Below are positions 52,101 through 61,369 of a stretch of 64,000 bases of DNA, in pieces. The notes under the pieces were generated by a model, which was not told the DNA's origin, did no database searches, and saw nothing but the letters and a program-made list of their open reading frames with translations. The translations under genes and the position numbers were made by a program. How positions within the stretch are numbered: the first letter of the stretch is position 1; each line of letters starts with the position of its first letter. The stretch is taken from positions 4,588,001 to 4,652,000 of the forward strand of contig CP063848.1 in assembly GCA_015277795.1 (NCBI GenBank), in the 5' to 3' direction. The DNA comes from Massilia sp. UMI-21. GTDB lineage: Bacteria; Pseudomonadota; Gammaproteobacteria; Burkholderiales; Burkholderiaceae_D.

Positions 52101-53146
52101 ATGCCCCTGACGCCAGCCCCATGAATCTTCCCCTCGTCCCTGTCACGCCGGAGGCGCGCGACGCAGTCGCGGTCGTCATCCCCAGCTACAAGGTCACCCG
52201 CCACATCCTGAGCGTGATCGCGGGCATCGGCCCCGAAGTCGCGCGCATCTACGTGGTCGACGACAAGTGTCCGGACGCCAGCGGCGCCTTCGTGCGCGAA
52301 CATTGCCGCGACCCGCGCGTGGTGGTGCTCGAGCATGCCGAGAACCAGGGCGTGGGCGGGGCCGTGATGACCGGCTACCGCGCGGCCATCGCCGACGGCG
52401 CCAAGGTGATGGTCAAGATCGATGGCGACGGCCAGATGGACGGCAGCCTGATCCCGAACTTCATCGCGCCGATCCTGGCGGGCGAAGCCGACTACACCAA
52501 GGGCAACCGCTTCTTCAACCTGGAGCGCCTGGGCGCGATGCCGCCGCTGCGCCTGTTCGGCAACGCGATCCTGTCCCTGATGACCAAGCTGTCCTCGGGC
52601 TACTGGGACCTGTTCGACCCGACCAACGGCTACACCGCGATCCACGCCGACTGCGCGCGCTTCCTGCCCTTCGACAAGATCAGCAAGCGCTACTTCTTCG
52701 AGTCGGACATGCTGTTCCGCCTGAACATCCTGGGCGCGGTGGTGGCCGACGTGCCGATGGACGCCGTCTACGGCGACGAGGTCAGCAACCTCAAGATCTC
52801 GAAGATCGTCACCGAGTTCCTGAGCAAGCACGTGCGCAATTTCGGCAAGCGCATCTTCTACAACTACTACCTGCGCAACATGTCGGTGGCCTCGATCGAG
52901 CTGCCGCTGGGAATCCTGTTGACAATCTTCGGCGCCGTCTACGGCGTGTCGCACTGGATCGCCTCGGCACGTTCGGGCACCGAGACGCCGGCCGGCACGG
53001 TGATGCTGGCGGCGCTGCCGGTGATCATGGGCGTGCAGCTGGTCCTGGCCTTCCTGGCGCACGACGTGGCCTCGGTGCCGCGCAATCCGCTGCACAAGAA
53101 AACCCTGTTCCGCCGCGCGGCGGCCACGCCGGGCACCGGCGCATGA
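52097..53146 (+). CDS. DPM1-like GT2, polyprenyl-phosphate glycosyltransferase
   Basis: ATG 52097 overlaps the previous stop. The 349-residue protein has a GT-A domain (about 20-250) opening VAVVIPSYKVTRHI, with metal site VKIDGDGQMD and the DPM-type segment SSGYWDLFDPTNGYTAI. Two C-terminal membrane helices follow (about 270-330). Enzymes of this kind make undecaprenyl-phosphate glucose or a similar monosaccharide carrier at the cytoplasmic face. The GtrA flippase gene starts inside its stop, the classic GtrA/GtrB pairing. Confidence 0.85.
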   Translation: MNAPDASPMNLPLVPVTPEARDAVAVVIPSYKVTRHILSVIAGIGPEVARIYVVDDKCPDASGAFVREHCRDPRVVVLEHAENQGVGGAVMTGYRAAIADGAKVMVKIDGDGQMDGSLIPNFIAPILAGEADYTKGNRFFNLERLGAMPPLRLFGNAILSLMTKLSSGYWDLFDPTNGYTAIHADCARFLPFDKISKRYFFESDMLFRLNILGAVVADVPMDAVYGDEVSNLKISKIVTEFLSKHVRNFGKRIFYNYYLRNMSVASIELPLGILLTIFGAVYGVSHWIASARSGTETPAGTVMLAALPVIMGVQLVLAFLAHDVASVPRNPLHKKTLFRRAAATPGTGA

Positions 53147-53544
53147 GCATGTCCGCCCGCGCTTCCCGTCTGGCGTCCAGGCTGATCACGCGCCAGTTCG
53201 CGGTCTTCGTCACCGGCGGCCTGATCTGCGCGGTGGCCGACATCGGCCTGATGCAACTGCTGCTGCAGGCCGGCATGCACGCCACCGCCGCCGCCAGCGC
53301 CGGCTTCGCGGCCGGGCTGCTGGTCAATTACGCCTTCCACAGCCGTGTTACCTTCAACGCCGCGGCCAATCCCGCAAACTTCGCGCGTTACCTGTGCGTG
53401 GTTGGGGTGAATTACCTATTGACCATTGCTTGCGTAGCTGCCGCGAGCGCCGCCTTCGACAACCCCCTGGCCGGGAAGCTGCTGTCGCTGCCGCTGGTGG
53501 CGGTGAATGGCTACCTGCTCAGTAAATACTGGATCTTCAAGTGA
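53143..53544 (+). CDS. GtrA-family flippase
   Basis: The 133-residue protein with four membrane helices begins at ATG 53143, overlapping the GT2 stop. QFAVFVTGGLICAVADIGLM and LVNYAFHSRVTF followed by LLSKYWIFK at the very end are the GtrA signature. It is thought to move polyprenyl-phosphate monosaccharides to the periplasmic side, where GT-C enzymes use them. Confidence 0.88.
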   Translation: MSMSARASRLASRLITRQFAVFVTGGLICAVADIGLMQLLLQAGMHATAAASAGFAAGLLVNYAFHSRVTFNAAANPANFARYLCVVGVNYLLTIACVAAASAAFDNPLAGKLLSLPLVAVNGYLLSKYWIFK

Positions 53545-54416
53545 TGCCCGATTTGCAGACAACGCTGCGTTTTGCGCCGGTCCGGAACGACCGCGCCACC
53601 CTGGCCACCTATGGCGCGCTGTTTGCCGCCTGCTTTCCGGGTACCGACAAGTTCACGCCCGCCTACCTCGACTGGCTGTACGTGGCCAATCCGGACGGCG
53701 CGGCGGTCGGCTACGACGCCTGGGACGGCGAGCGCCTGGCGGCGCACTATGTGTGCGTGCCGGCGCGCGCCTGGGTCGAGGGGCAGGAGGTGCGGGTGCT
53801 GCTGTCGCTGAACACCGCCACCCACCCGGACTACCAGGGCAAGGGCCTGTTCACCAGGCTGGCCGCGATGACCTACGCGGCCGGCGCCGAGGCCGGCTTC
53901 GACGGCTGCTACGGCGTCGCCAACGCCAACAGCACCCCGGGCTTCGTGCGCAAGCTCGGCTTCCAGCTGGTGCGCCCGCTGGAAGCGCGGGTCGGACTGG
54001 GGCTGCTGCGCCATGCGCCCAAGCCGGCCGCCGCCGCACTCTCGTTCGAGCGCAGCTGGAGTCCGGAAGCGCTGGCCTGGCGCTGCGCCAATCCGCACAA
54101 CCGGGTCCACGTGCGCCATGGCGGCCGCGGCCTGCAACTCCATGCTGCCGCGCTCAAGCACATTCCGGCCTATGCCGAGCTGGAAGGCGCCGGCGCGGCC
54201 CCGCAGCCGGCGGGCCGTCCGGTCGGGCCATCGCCGCTGCGCCTGTTCATCGGCCTGGCCCCCGACGCCGGCAGCCGCTACTGGAACTACGCCAGCATCC
54301 CGATGCGGCTGCGCCCGTCGCCGCTGAACCTGATCTGGCGCGCCTTCACGCCGCGCGTCCCGCAACTCGACGCGTCCCGCATCCAGTTCACCTTCCTCGA
54401 CTTCGATGCCTACTGA
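53544..54416 (+). CDS. GNAT-type N-acetyltransferase
   Basis: The start at 53544 follows the GtrA stop within TGATG. The 290-residue protein has a GNAT core (about 10-150): LLSLNTATHPDYQGKGLFTRLAA is the acetyl-CoA binding motif (usually Q/R-x-x-G-x-G/A), and STPGFVRKLGFQLVRP is the C-terminal strand-helix. The rest (about 160-290) resembles the second half of FemX-like or double-GNAT proteins. Its place in the operon suggests acetylation of an amino sugar. Paired with the adjacent deacetylase it could swap an N-acyl group (inference). Confidence 0.78.
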   Translation: MPDLQTTLRFAPVRNDRATLATYGALFAACFPGTDKFTPAYLDWLYVANPDGAAVGYDAWDGERLAAHYVCVPARAWVEGQEVRVLLSLNTATHPDYQGKGLFTRLAAMTYAAGAEAGFDGCYGVANANSTPGFVRKLGFQLVRPLEARVGLGLLRHAPKPAAAALSFERSWSPEALAWRCANPHNRVHVRHGGRGLQLHAAALKHIPAYAELEGAGAAPQPAGRPVGPSPLRLFIGLAPDAGSRYWNYASIPMRLRPSPLNLIWRAFTPRVPQLDASRIQFTFLDFDAY

Positions 54417-55242
54417 ATCACAGCCGCACGCCGGCCGGGACGCTGGCCACCAGATGGGCCAGGAGACGGGCCACGCCGCCCTGTTCCTGTTCGCCCACCA
54501 GGACGACGAGTTCGGCGTCTACCAGCGCATCCTGGCATGCCGCCGGCGCGGGCTGCGCGTGGCCTGCGCCTACCTGACCGACGGCCAGACCCCGCGCGTG
54601 TCGGCCGGGCAGCGCAACCGAGAGTCGCTCGCCGTACTGGCCCGACTGGGAGTGATGCCGGAAGACGTGTTCTTCGCCGGCGCCGAGCTCGGCATCGGCG
54701 ACGCCCGCCTGCCCCAGCACCTGGCGCCGGCCGCCGGCTGGATCGGGCGCTGGCTCGATCGCTACCCGCTGATCGACACCGTCCACGTGACCGCCTGGGA
54801 AGGCGGCCACCACGACCACGACGCCCTGCATGCGCTGGCCGTGAGCCTGGCGGCCGAACGCGGCCTGCTGGCCCGCACCTGGCAGTTCTCGCTGTACCAG
54901 GCCAGGGGCCTGCCCGGTCCGCTGTTCCGGGTGCTGGCGCCGCTCGCCGAGAACGGCCCCGCGGTGGCGCACCGCATTCCCTGGCGCGAGCGCCTGCGGC
55001 ACCTGCGCGCCTGCCTGTCCTATCCCTCGCAGCGCATCACCTGGATCGGCCTGTTTCCCTTCGTGCTGCTGCACTACCTGCTGCGCGGCGTCGAGCAGTT
55101 GCAGCCGGTCGCCTTGAGGCGCCTGGACGAACGCCCGCACGCGGGCGCCCTGTACTACGAAAAGCGCCAGTTCTTCACCTGGCCGCAGATGCAGGCGGCG
55201 CTGGCCGGCTGGCGCGCGGCCTCCCGCCATTCGACGACATGA
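54406..55242 (+). CDS. PIG-L-family deacetylase
   Basis: ATG 54406 overlaps the upstream stop by 11 bases. The 278-residue protein has the zinc motif FLFAHQDDE (family AHPDDE, here Gln for Pro) and the second metal His in EGGHHDHDALHAL. It lacks a signal peptide, so it acts on a cytoplasmic sugar or lipid-linked sugar, removing N-acetyl from GlcNAc-like substrates. The C-terminal third has a hydrophobic stretch (WIGLFPFVLLHYLL) that may associate with the membrane. The next gene begins inside its stop. Confidence 0.85.
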   Translation: MPTESQPHAGRDAGHQMGQETGHAALFLFAHQDDEFGVYQRILACRRRGLRVACAYLTDGQTPRVSAGQRNRESLAVLARLGVMPEDVFFAGAELGIGDARLPQHLAPAAGWIGRWLDRYPLIDTVHVTAWEGGHHDHDALHALAVSLAAERGLLARTWQFSLYQARGLPGPLFRVLAPLAENGPAVAHRIPWRERLRHLRACLSYPSQRITWIGLFPFVLLHYLLRGVEQLQPVALRRLDERPHAGALYYEKRQFFTWPQMQAALAGWRAASRHSTT

Positions 55243-57371
55243 AGCCTTCCTCGCCTCCCGAACACGCCCTGGCGCGCCCCCGCGCGCGTTCACGCGTGCC
55301 CGCGCTGTTGCTCGGCGCCGGCATGGCCCTGATCGGCTGGTACCTGATCCAGCGCACGCTCGGCCTCTATCCCGGCATCTTCATGGACGAGTGGTACTAC
55401 AGCAAGATGGCGCGCCTGACGCCGCTGTCCGAAGCCGCCGTGCCCTCCTACCTCTACCTGCTGGTGTTCGGCGCCAGCAGCGGCTGCGGCCCGGGTTTCC
55501 TCGACTGCGTCCGCATCGGCAACGCCCTGTTCCACGTCGGCGCCGCGCCCTTCCTATACCTGGTCGCGCGGCGCGTGCTGCCGGCGCCGCTCGCCTGCAC
55601 CGTGGCCCTGCTGGCCCTGCTGCTGCCGCTGAACCTGTACACCAGCTACTTCATGCCGGAGTCGATGTACTTCTTCGGCTTCGCGCTGCTGGCCTGGGTT
55701 GCGCTGGCCGGTGTCGCCTGGCGCGCCTGGGTGCATGCGCTGCTGGCCGGCGCCGTGCTGGGCCTGATGAGCCTGGTGAAGGTGCATGCGGTATTCCTGC
55801 TGCCGGCCCTGTGCGTGTATCTCGTGCTGGCCAGCCGCGCGCGCGATCCGCAGGCCGCGGCCGGCGCCTGGATCGGGCGCGGCCTGGGCGCGGCCGCGTT
55901 GGCCGCCCTGGCGGCCGCCGCGGTCAAGCTGCTGCTCGGCTGGCTGCTGGCGGGCGAGGCCGGCCTGACCCTGTTCGGCGCCTTCTACTCGGCCGGCGCC
56001 AGCTCGGCCTCGCAGCACGGAATCCTGTCGCGCCTGCTGCCGGCCTCGGTCAGCGCGCGCGGCCATGCGATGGGCCTGGCGGTGCTGCTGGCCTTGCCGC
56101 TGGCGGCGCTGCTGCACGCGCTGGTCCGCCCGGTCACCCATCGCGCCGGCAATCCGCTCGGCCTGCTCGCCGTGTTCACCGCGCTCATGCTCGGCTCGGC
56201 GCTCGGCCTGGCGGTCATGTACACGGCCTCGATCGCCTCCGACGGGCCGCTCGAGGGCTTCCGCCTGCACTCGCGTTACTACAGCTTCGCCCTGCCCCTG
56301 CTGCTGATCGTCGGCGCCGCCGCCGCCGGCCGAGAGGCGCGAGAGGCACAGGACCAGGCAACGCGCCCCGCGTTCCTGGCGCAAGCCCTGATCGCCCTCG
56401 TGCTGGCCGGCCTGCTGGCGCTGGCGTGGACGCGCCTGCCGGGCTTCGACCCGCGCATCACCGACGGGCCGGAATTCACGGCGCTCGTCAAGCGTGACCA
56501 TCCGGTGATCGCCCTGTTCGCGCTCCAGGCGCTGCTGCTGGCCTTGTGGCTCGGCTACCGCCGCGCCGCGGCCTGGGGCTACCTGCTGCTCGCCCTGCCG
56601 CTGGCGCTGTACGTCACCGACGTCGAGGTGCGCACCTACCTCGGCCACCTCAGGACGGCGCCGCCGGCCGACCGCGCCGGCATCGCCGCCCGCGCGCGCA
56701 TTCCTCCTGCCGAGCGCAGCGCAACGATGATCGTCGCCAATGGCGCCGACCTGTTCCGCACCCAGTTCCACCTGGACCATGCGGACATGATCCTGCTCGA
56801 CCTGCCCGACGGCGCGCCGATCGAGGCCTACCGCCTGCCCACGGCGGCGCGCTGGCTGGTGGCGGTGGGCCGTCATCCGCTGCCGACGGGGATGGTCCCG
56901 GCGCTGGCCGACGACGCCTTCACGATCGTGAAGCTGCCGCGTCCCGCGCGCAGCCTGGTCGGCGAATTCGTCTTCAATGTCGCGCCCGGCCCGGGGCGGC
57001 TGGTGGAGCAGGCCGACGGCCTGTCGAACGTGGAGGGCTGGGGGCGCTGGTCGGAGGGCCGGCTGGTCAGGCTGCACTTCGCGCGGCCGCTGCCGGCGCG
57101 CCTGACCGTGGTGCTGACCGCCGGCGCCTTCGGCCCCAACACCGGCCTGCCTTTCATCTTGCGCGCCGGGCAAGCCGAGACGCCATTCCGCCTGGCCTGG
57201 GAAGCGCGCGAGGTGGTGCTCGACCTGGACACCGACGGCCGCCAGCAGACCCTGGTCATCGAGGTCCCGCAGCCCCAGCGGCCTAGCGAGCTGGGCAACT
57301 CTACCGACACCCGCCTGCTCGGCATTTCGCTGACGCGCCTGCGCATCGAGGCGCGCAAGCCCGCGGACTGA
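55239..57371 (+). CDS. GT-C-like membrane protein with C-terminal sandwich domain (second of three)
   Basis: The 710-residue protein starts at ATG 55239 (ATGA). About twelve helices span 20-490; the first external loop reads GIFMDEWYYSKMARLTPL, with the D-E pair expected at a GT-C active site. The C-terminal 200 residues form a periplasmic beta-domain (GEFVFNVAPGPGRLVEQADG, VVLTAGAFGPNTGLPFILRAG, VIEVPQPQRPSELG). It is clearly paralogous to the next gene along its whole length. It probably transfers a polyprenyl-linked sugar or phosphoglycerol-like group to the exported glycan (inference). Confidence 0.68.
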   Translation: MKPSSPPEHALARPRARSRVPALLLGAGMALIGWYLIQRTLGLYPGIFMDEWYYSKMARLTPLSEAAVPSYLYLLVFGASSGCGPGFLDCVRIGNALFHVGAAPFLYLVARRVLPAPLACTVALLALLLPLNLYTSYFMPESMYFFGFALLAWVALAGVAWRAWVHALLAGAVLGLMSLVKVHAVFLLPALCVYLVLASRARDPQAAAGAWIGRGLGAAALAALAAAAVKLLLGWLLAGEAGLTLFGAFYSAGASSASQHGILSRLLPASVSARGHAMGLAVLLALPLAALLHALVRPVTHRAGNPLGLLAVFTALMLGSALGLAVMYTASIASDGPLEGFRLHSRYYSFALPLLLIVGAAAAGREAREAQDQATRPAFLAQALIALVLAGLLALAWTRLPGFDPRITDGPEFTALVKRDHPVIALFALQALLLALWLGYRRAAAWGYLLLALPLALYVTDVEVRTYLGHLRTAPPADRAGIAARARIPPAERSATMIVANGADLFRTQFHLDHADMILLDLPDGAPIEAYRLPTAARWLVAVGRHPLPTGMVPALADDAFTIVKLPRPARSLVGEFVFNVAPGPGRLVEQADGLSNVEGWGRWSEGRLVRLHFARPLPARLTVVLTAGAFGPNTGLPFILRAGQAETPFRLAWEAREVVLDLDTDGRQQTLVIEVPQPQRPSELGNSTDTRLLGISLTRLRIEARKPAD

Positions 57372-57386
57372 ATCCCGTTTACCCCG

Positions 57387-59522
57387 ATGACGACACCGAT
57401 GAACGCGCTCTCCTCCAAGTCGCAGCGCCTGGCCTGGCCGCTGCTCCTGACCCTCGCCCTGGCCGCCGTCGCCTGGCTCCTGTACCAGCGCAATGCCGGC
57501 CTGCAGCCCAGCGTCTTCGCCGACGAGTGGTACTACAGCAAGATGGCCCGACTGCAGCCGCTGGCGGACGCCATCGTACCGTCCTACCTCTACCTGTGGC
57601 TGTTTGGCGCGAGCAGCGCCTGCGGCGACGCTTTCCTCGACTGCGTCCGGATCGGCAACCTGGCCTTCTTCATCGGCGCCGCCCCCTTCGTCTACCTGAT
57701 CGCGCGCCGCTTCAGCAGCGCGCCGGTGGCCTGCGCGGTGGCGGTGCTGGGCACGCTGGCGCCGCTGGGCTCCTTCACCGCCTATTTCATGCCCGAGGCC
57801 ATGTATTACTTCGGCTTCTGCGTGCTGAGCTACGTGGCCCTGAAGGGCTGCGACTGGCATCCGGCGGCGCACGGCCTGGCCGGCGGCGCCACCCTGGGCT
57901 TGATGAGCCTGGTGAAGGTGCATGCGCTGTTCCTGCTGCCCTCGCTCGTCCTGTTCCTGGTGCTGGCCAGCCGCCAGCGCGGCGGCGCCTGGCTCCCGAG
58001 AGGACTCGGCATGGCGATCCTGGCGCTGCTCGCCGCCCTGGCGCTCAAGTTCGGCCTCGGCTGGTTACTGGCCGGACAGGCGGGCCTGAGCCTGTTCGGT
58101 CCCTTCTACGAATCGACCAGGATGGGCAGCGACAGGCTGGCGCTGCTGGTGGCGGCCTCGATCGGCGCGCGCGGCCACCTGATGACGCTGACCCTGATGT
58201 ACGGGCTGCCGCTGGCCATCCTGGTCTACGAACTGTGCACGCGCGCGCTGCGCGGGCCGGGCCGCGACCCGGCCGTCGAGCGCCGCAAGCTGCTGCACCT
58301 GTACGTGCTCCTGATGCTGGGCGCGGCCGCCGGCATGACGATCCTGTACACCGCCGGCCTGCATGCGCCGGGCAGCCGCGAAGGCTTCCGCCTGCACCTG
58401 CGCTACTACAGCTTCGTGTTCCCGCTGCTGGCCGTGGTGGCGGCGGCCGCGATCAGGCCGCAGGCACGGCCGGAGCGCGATGCAGCGGCGTCCGAGCGGC
58501 CATGGCTGCGCTGGGTGCTGGCGCTGTCGCTGGGCGCGGTGCTGCTGGTGTCGATGTCACGCCTGCAGGGCTACACGACGAACATCGTGGACGGCCCCGA
58601 CATCCATGGCATCGCGCTCCAGGGCAAATCGTTCCGGATCCTGGTGGCGCTCCAGCTGTTGCTGCTGCTGGCGTGGGCGGCGCGCCTGCGCGCGGCGCCG
58701 CTGCTGTTCGTGTGCCTCGCCCTGCCGGCGGCCCATGCGGCCAGCAACCAGGGGGTGCACCGCTACCTCGAGGCGCACCGTCCGCCGTCCCAGACCGACC
58801 TGGCGGCCCGCTTCGTCCACGGCGTCGTGCCGCCGGCCGAACGCAGCCAGGTGGTGGTCGCGGGGGTCGACCTGAGCCTGATGATGCGCGCACAGTTCCA
58901 TATCGACCATCCCGACACGACGACGATGATGCTCGACTTCGGCCCGGTCGCCGAATACCAGTTGCCACTGAATAAGAAGTGGATGCTGCTGCTGGGCGAG
59001 TACCAGGTCCCCGCCCACATCGCTACCGTCCGCCGCACCCCCTACTATTCGGTGATCCGCCTGCCGGAGCCGGAACCGAAGCTGTATCACGTGACACTGT
59101 CGGCGCCGCCCGACCCGCAGGTCGTCGCCGGCATCGACGGCTTGTCCCATATCGAAACCTGGGGCCGCTGGTCGGACGCGAAGCAGGTCGTGATCCGCTT
59201 CGCACAGCCGCTGCCGCGCCGCGTCGGTGTGGTGCTGAGCGCACGCGCCTACGACGTCAACGCCACGCTGCCGTTCAAGATCCGTCTCGGCGGCCAGACC
59301 CGCGAACTGCGGATCGGCTGGCACCTGCAGGAGGTCGGCCTGCATTTCGACGTCGAGGACGACGCGCGTACGCTGGTGATCGAGGTGCCGCAGCCGGTGT
59401 CGCCGGCCGAGCGCGGCCATCCGGAAGACACCCGCAAGCTCGGCATCGGCATCGGCGAGATCACGATCACCGACGCCACCGGCACGGCCCAGGCCGCCCG
59501 TCCGGTCCAGGCCGCCCGTTGA
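57387..59522 (+). CDS. GT-C-like membrane protein, paralogue of the preceding gene (third of three)
   Basis: The 711-residue protein from ATG 57387 (57399 possible) is a near-copy in plan of the preceding one. It has loop VFADEWYYSKMARLQPL, the shared EGFRLHLRYYSFVFPLL and MSLVKVHALFLLP segments, and the same C-terminal domain (VGVVLSARAYDVNATLPFKIRLG, VIEVPQPVSPAERG). It ends the operon. A small GC hairpin (59539-59554) after it may help termination. Divergence between the two copies suggests different acceptors or donors. Confidence 0.68.
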   Translation: MTTPMNALSSKSQRLAWPLLLTLALAAVAWLLYQRNAGLQPSVFADEWYYSKMARLQPLADAIVPSYLYLWLFGASSACGDAFLDCVRIGNLAFFIGAAPFVYLIARRFSSAPVACAVAVLGTLAPLGSFTAYFMPEAMYYFGFCVLSYVALKGCDWHPAAHGLAGGATLGLMSLVKVHALFLLPSLVLFLVLASRQRGGAWLPRGLGMAILALLAALALKFGLGWLLAGQAGLSLFGPFYESTRMGSDRLALLVAASIGARGHLMTLTLMYGLPLAILVYELCTRALRGPGRDPAVERRKLLHLYVLLMLGAAAGMTILYTAGLHAPGSREGFRLHLRYYSFVFPLLAVVAAAAIRPQARPERDAAASERPWLRWVLALSLGAVLLVSMSRLQGYTTNIVDGPDIHGIALQGKSFRILVALQLLLLLAWAARLRAAPLLFVCLALPAAHAASNQGVHRYLEAHRPPSQTDLAARFVHGVVPPAERSQVVVAGVDLSLMMRAQFHIDHPDTTTMMLDFGPVAEYQLPLNKKWMLLLGEYQVPAHIATVRRTPYYSVIRLPEPEPKLYHVTLSAPPDPQVVAGIDGLSHIETWGRWSDAKQVVIRFAQPLPRRVGVVLSARAYDVNATLPFKIRLGGQTRELRIGWHLQEVGLHFDVEDDARTLVIEVPQPVSPAERGHPEDTRKLGIGIGEITITDATGTAQAARPVQAAR

Positions 59523-59647
59523 TCGAGCGCAAACCTGCCGCCCCCAAAGGGGCGCTGTGTGAACTCACGTACGGATTGGCGGCCCCTGCCCGGATAGAGT
59601 GAATCCGACACCGGCCGCCCTGACGGCCGGTCGGGCTCGGGGTACAC

Positions 59648-61339
59648 ATGGCAACTGGAACAGACAAGGAACAACACCTCAACCAGGCACTGGACGTCCA
59701 GGGTGGCGGACAGAGCGTGGGCGTGCAGGCCGGCGGCGAGGTCGAAGGCAATGCCGTCTCGCCCACCGGCACGCCGGGGGTCAACCACTGGCAGGCCAGC
59801 TACATCGGCCGGCGCGGCCTGGACGACCGCGGCAATATCTTCTTCGCCGCCGTCGAGATGACGCGCATGCCCATGGTCGTCACCGACCCCAACCAGGACG
59901 ACAATCCGATCGTGTTCGCCAACGGCGCCTTCTACGACCTCACCGGCTATCGCGAGAAGGACGTCCTCGGCCGCAACTGCCGCTTCCTGCAAGGGCCGGA
60001 TACCGACCGCAGCACCGCCGCCGAGGTAAGGCATGCCTTGCGCGAGCAGCGCGCGGTCTCGGTCGACATCCTCAACTACAAGGCCGATGGCGAACCGTTC
60101 TGGAACGCCCTGTTCATCGGCCCGATCTTCGACCAGGAAGGCAAGCTGCTGTACTACTTCGCCTCGCAGATGGACATCACCGAGCGCCGCAGCATGCTCG
60201 AATCGAACCTGCAGGCGCAGAAGATGGAAGCGATCGGCCAGCTGTCGGCCGGCATGGCCCACGATTTCAACAACCTGCTGCAGGTGATCAATGGCAACCT
60301 GGAGCTGGCCCTGCTGGTGGCCGGCAAGACCCCGGCGGCGGCCGAGCCGATCCGCCGCGCCCAGCGTGCGACCATGCAGGCCGGCAAGCTCACCCAGCAG
60401 CTGCTGAGCTTTGCGCGCAAGCAGCGGCTCGAGCACAAGCGGGTCAGCCTGAACACCCTGGTGGTCGAGTTTTCCGACATGCTGGTGCGCGCGCTCGGCG
60501 ACAGGGTCGAACTGCGCCTCGACCTGCGGCCCGGCCTGCCCTCGTGCTCGATCGATCCCACCTACCTCGAAATGGCGCTGCTCAATGTCGTCATCAATGC
60601 GCGCGACGCCCTGCCCCAGGGCGGCACGGTGACGGTCGGCACGGCGGTGGTCGACGAGCAGCGGCGCCTGGCCAACCGCTTGCCGCCGGGCGAGTACGTG
60701 GCCATCTGCGTCAATGACCAAGGCGAAGGCATGCCGCCCGACGTGCTCAAGCGCGCCACCGAGCCCTTCTTCACCACCAAGGGCCTGGGGACCGGCCTGG
60801 GCCTGGCGATGGTGCACGGTTTCGTGCAGCAGTCGCACGGCCGTCTCGACATCGACAGCGAGCCGGGGCGTGGCACGCAGGTGCGCATGATCTTCCCGGT
60901 GGCGCAGCAGTCGCGCCACGAGAAAGGCGGCGTCGACGCCGGCGCGGCGGCGCACGCGGCCGGACGCAAGTGCCGCATCCTGGTGGTGGAAGACAACGAG
61001 GACGTACGCGAACTGGCCGAGGCCATGCTGGAGGCGGCCGACTACGAAGTGCTGTCGGCGCCGAGCGGCGAACGCGCGCTCGAGCTGCTGGAACGGGAAC
61101 AGGTGGATCTGCTGTTCACCGACGTGATCATGCCGGGCGGAATGAACGGACTGCAGCTGGTCGAGCAGGTGCATGCCAGCAAGCCGGGCATGCCGGTGCT
61201 GGTGACCACCGGCTACATGGACGAACTGCCGGCGCGCGGGGCGCGCGACAAATCACTGGAGGTGCTGGCCAAGCCTTACCAGCATCAGGATCTGCTGGAC
61301 CGGGTGCATGCGGCGCTGCATGCGCGCCGGGCGGCCTGA
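59648..61339 (+). CDS. LOV-domain hybrid histidine kinase (putative blue-light sensor)
   Basis: The 563-residue cytoplasmic protein has a PAS/LOV domain (about 65-180) with GRNCRFLQG (108-116), the flavin-adduct signature whose Cys is C111. The kinase follows: phospho-acceptor His in GMAHDFNN (H205), N-box NVVINARDAL, and GTGLGLAMVHGF. A C-terminal receiver has phospho-Asp in FTDVIMPGG (D492). Presence of the adduct Cys and flanking Arg supports real light sensing via FMN. No partner regulator is encoded nearby, so its target is unknown. It has its own 125-bp upstream gap after the polysaccharide operon. Confidence 0.9.
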   Translation: MATGTDKEQHLNQALDVQGGGQSVGVQAGGEVEGNAVSPTGTPGVNHWQASYIGRRGLDDRGNIFFAAVEMTRMPMVVTDPNQDDNPIVFANGAFYDLTGYREKDVLGRNCRFLQGPDTDRSTAAEVRHALREQRAVSVDILNYKADGEPFWNALFIGPIFDQEGKLLYYFASQMDITERRSMLESNLQAQKMEAIGQLSAGMAHDFNNLLQVINGNLELALLVAGKTPAAAEPIRRAQRATMQAGKLTQQLLSFARKQRLEHKRVSLNTLVVEFSDMLVRALGDRVELRLDLRPGLPSCSIDPTYLEMALLNVVINARDALPQGGTVTVGTAVVDEQRRLANRLPPGEYVAICVNDQGEGMPPDVLKRATEPFFTTKGLGTGLGLAMVHGFVQQSHGRLDIDSEPGRGTQVRMIFPVAQQSRHEKGGVDAGAAAHAAGRKCRILVVEDNEDVRELAEAMLEAADYEVLSAPSGERALELLEREQVDLLFTDVIMPGGMNGLQLVEQVHASKPGMPVLVTTGYMDELPARGARDKSLEVLAKPYQHQDLLDRVHAALHARRAA

Positions 61340-61369
61340 AAGCACCGCGCCCCGGCCTACCCTGCCAAA

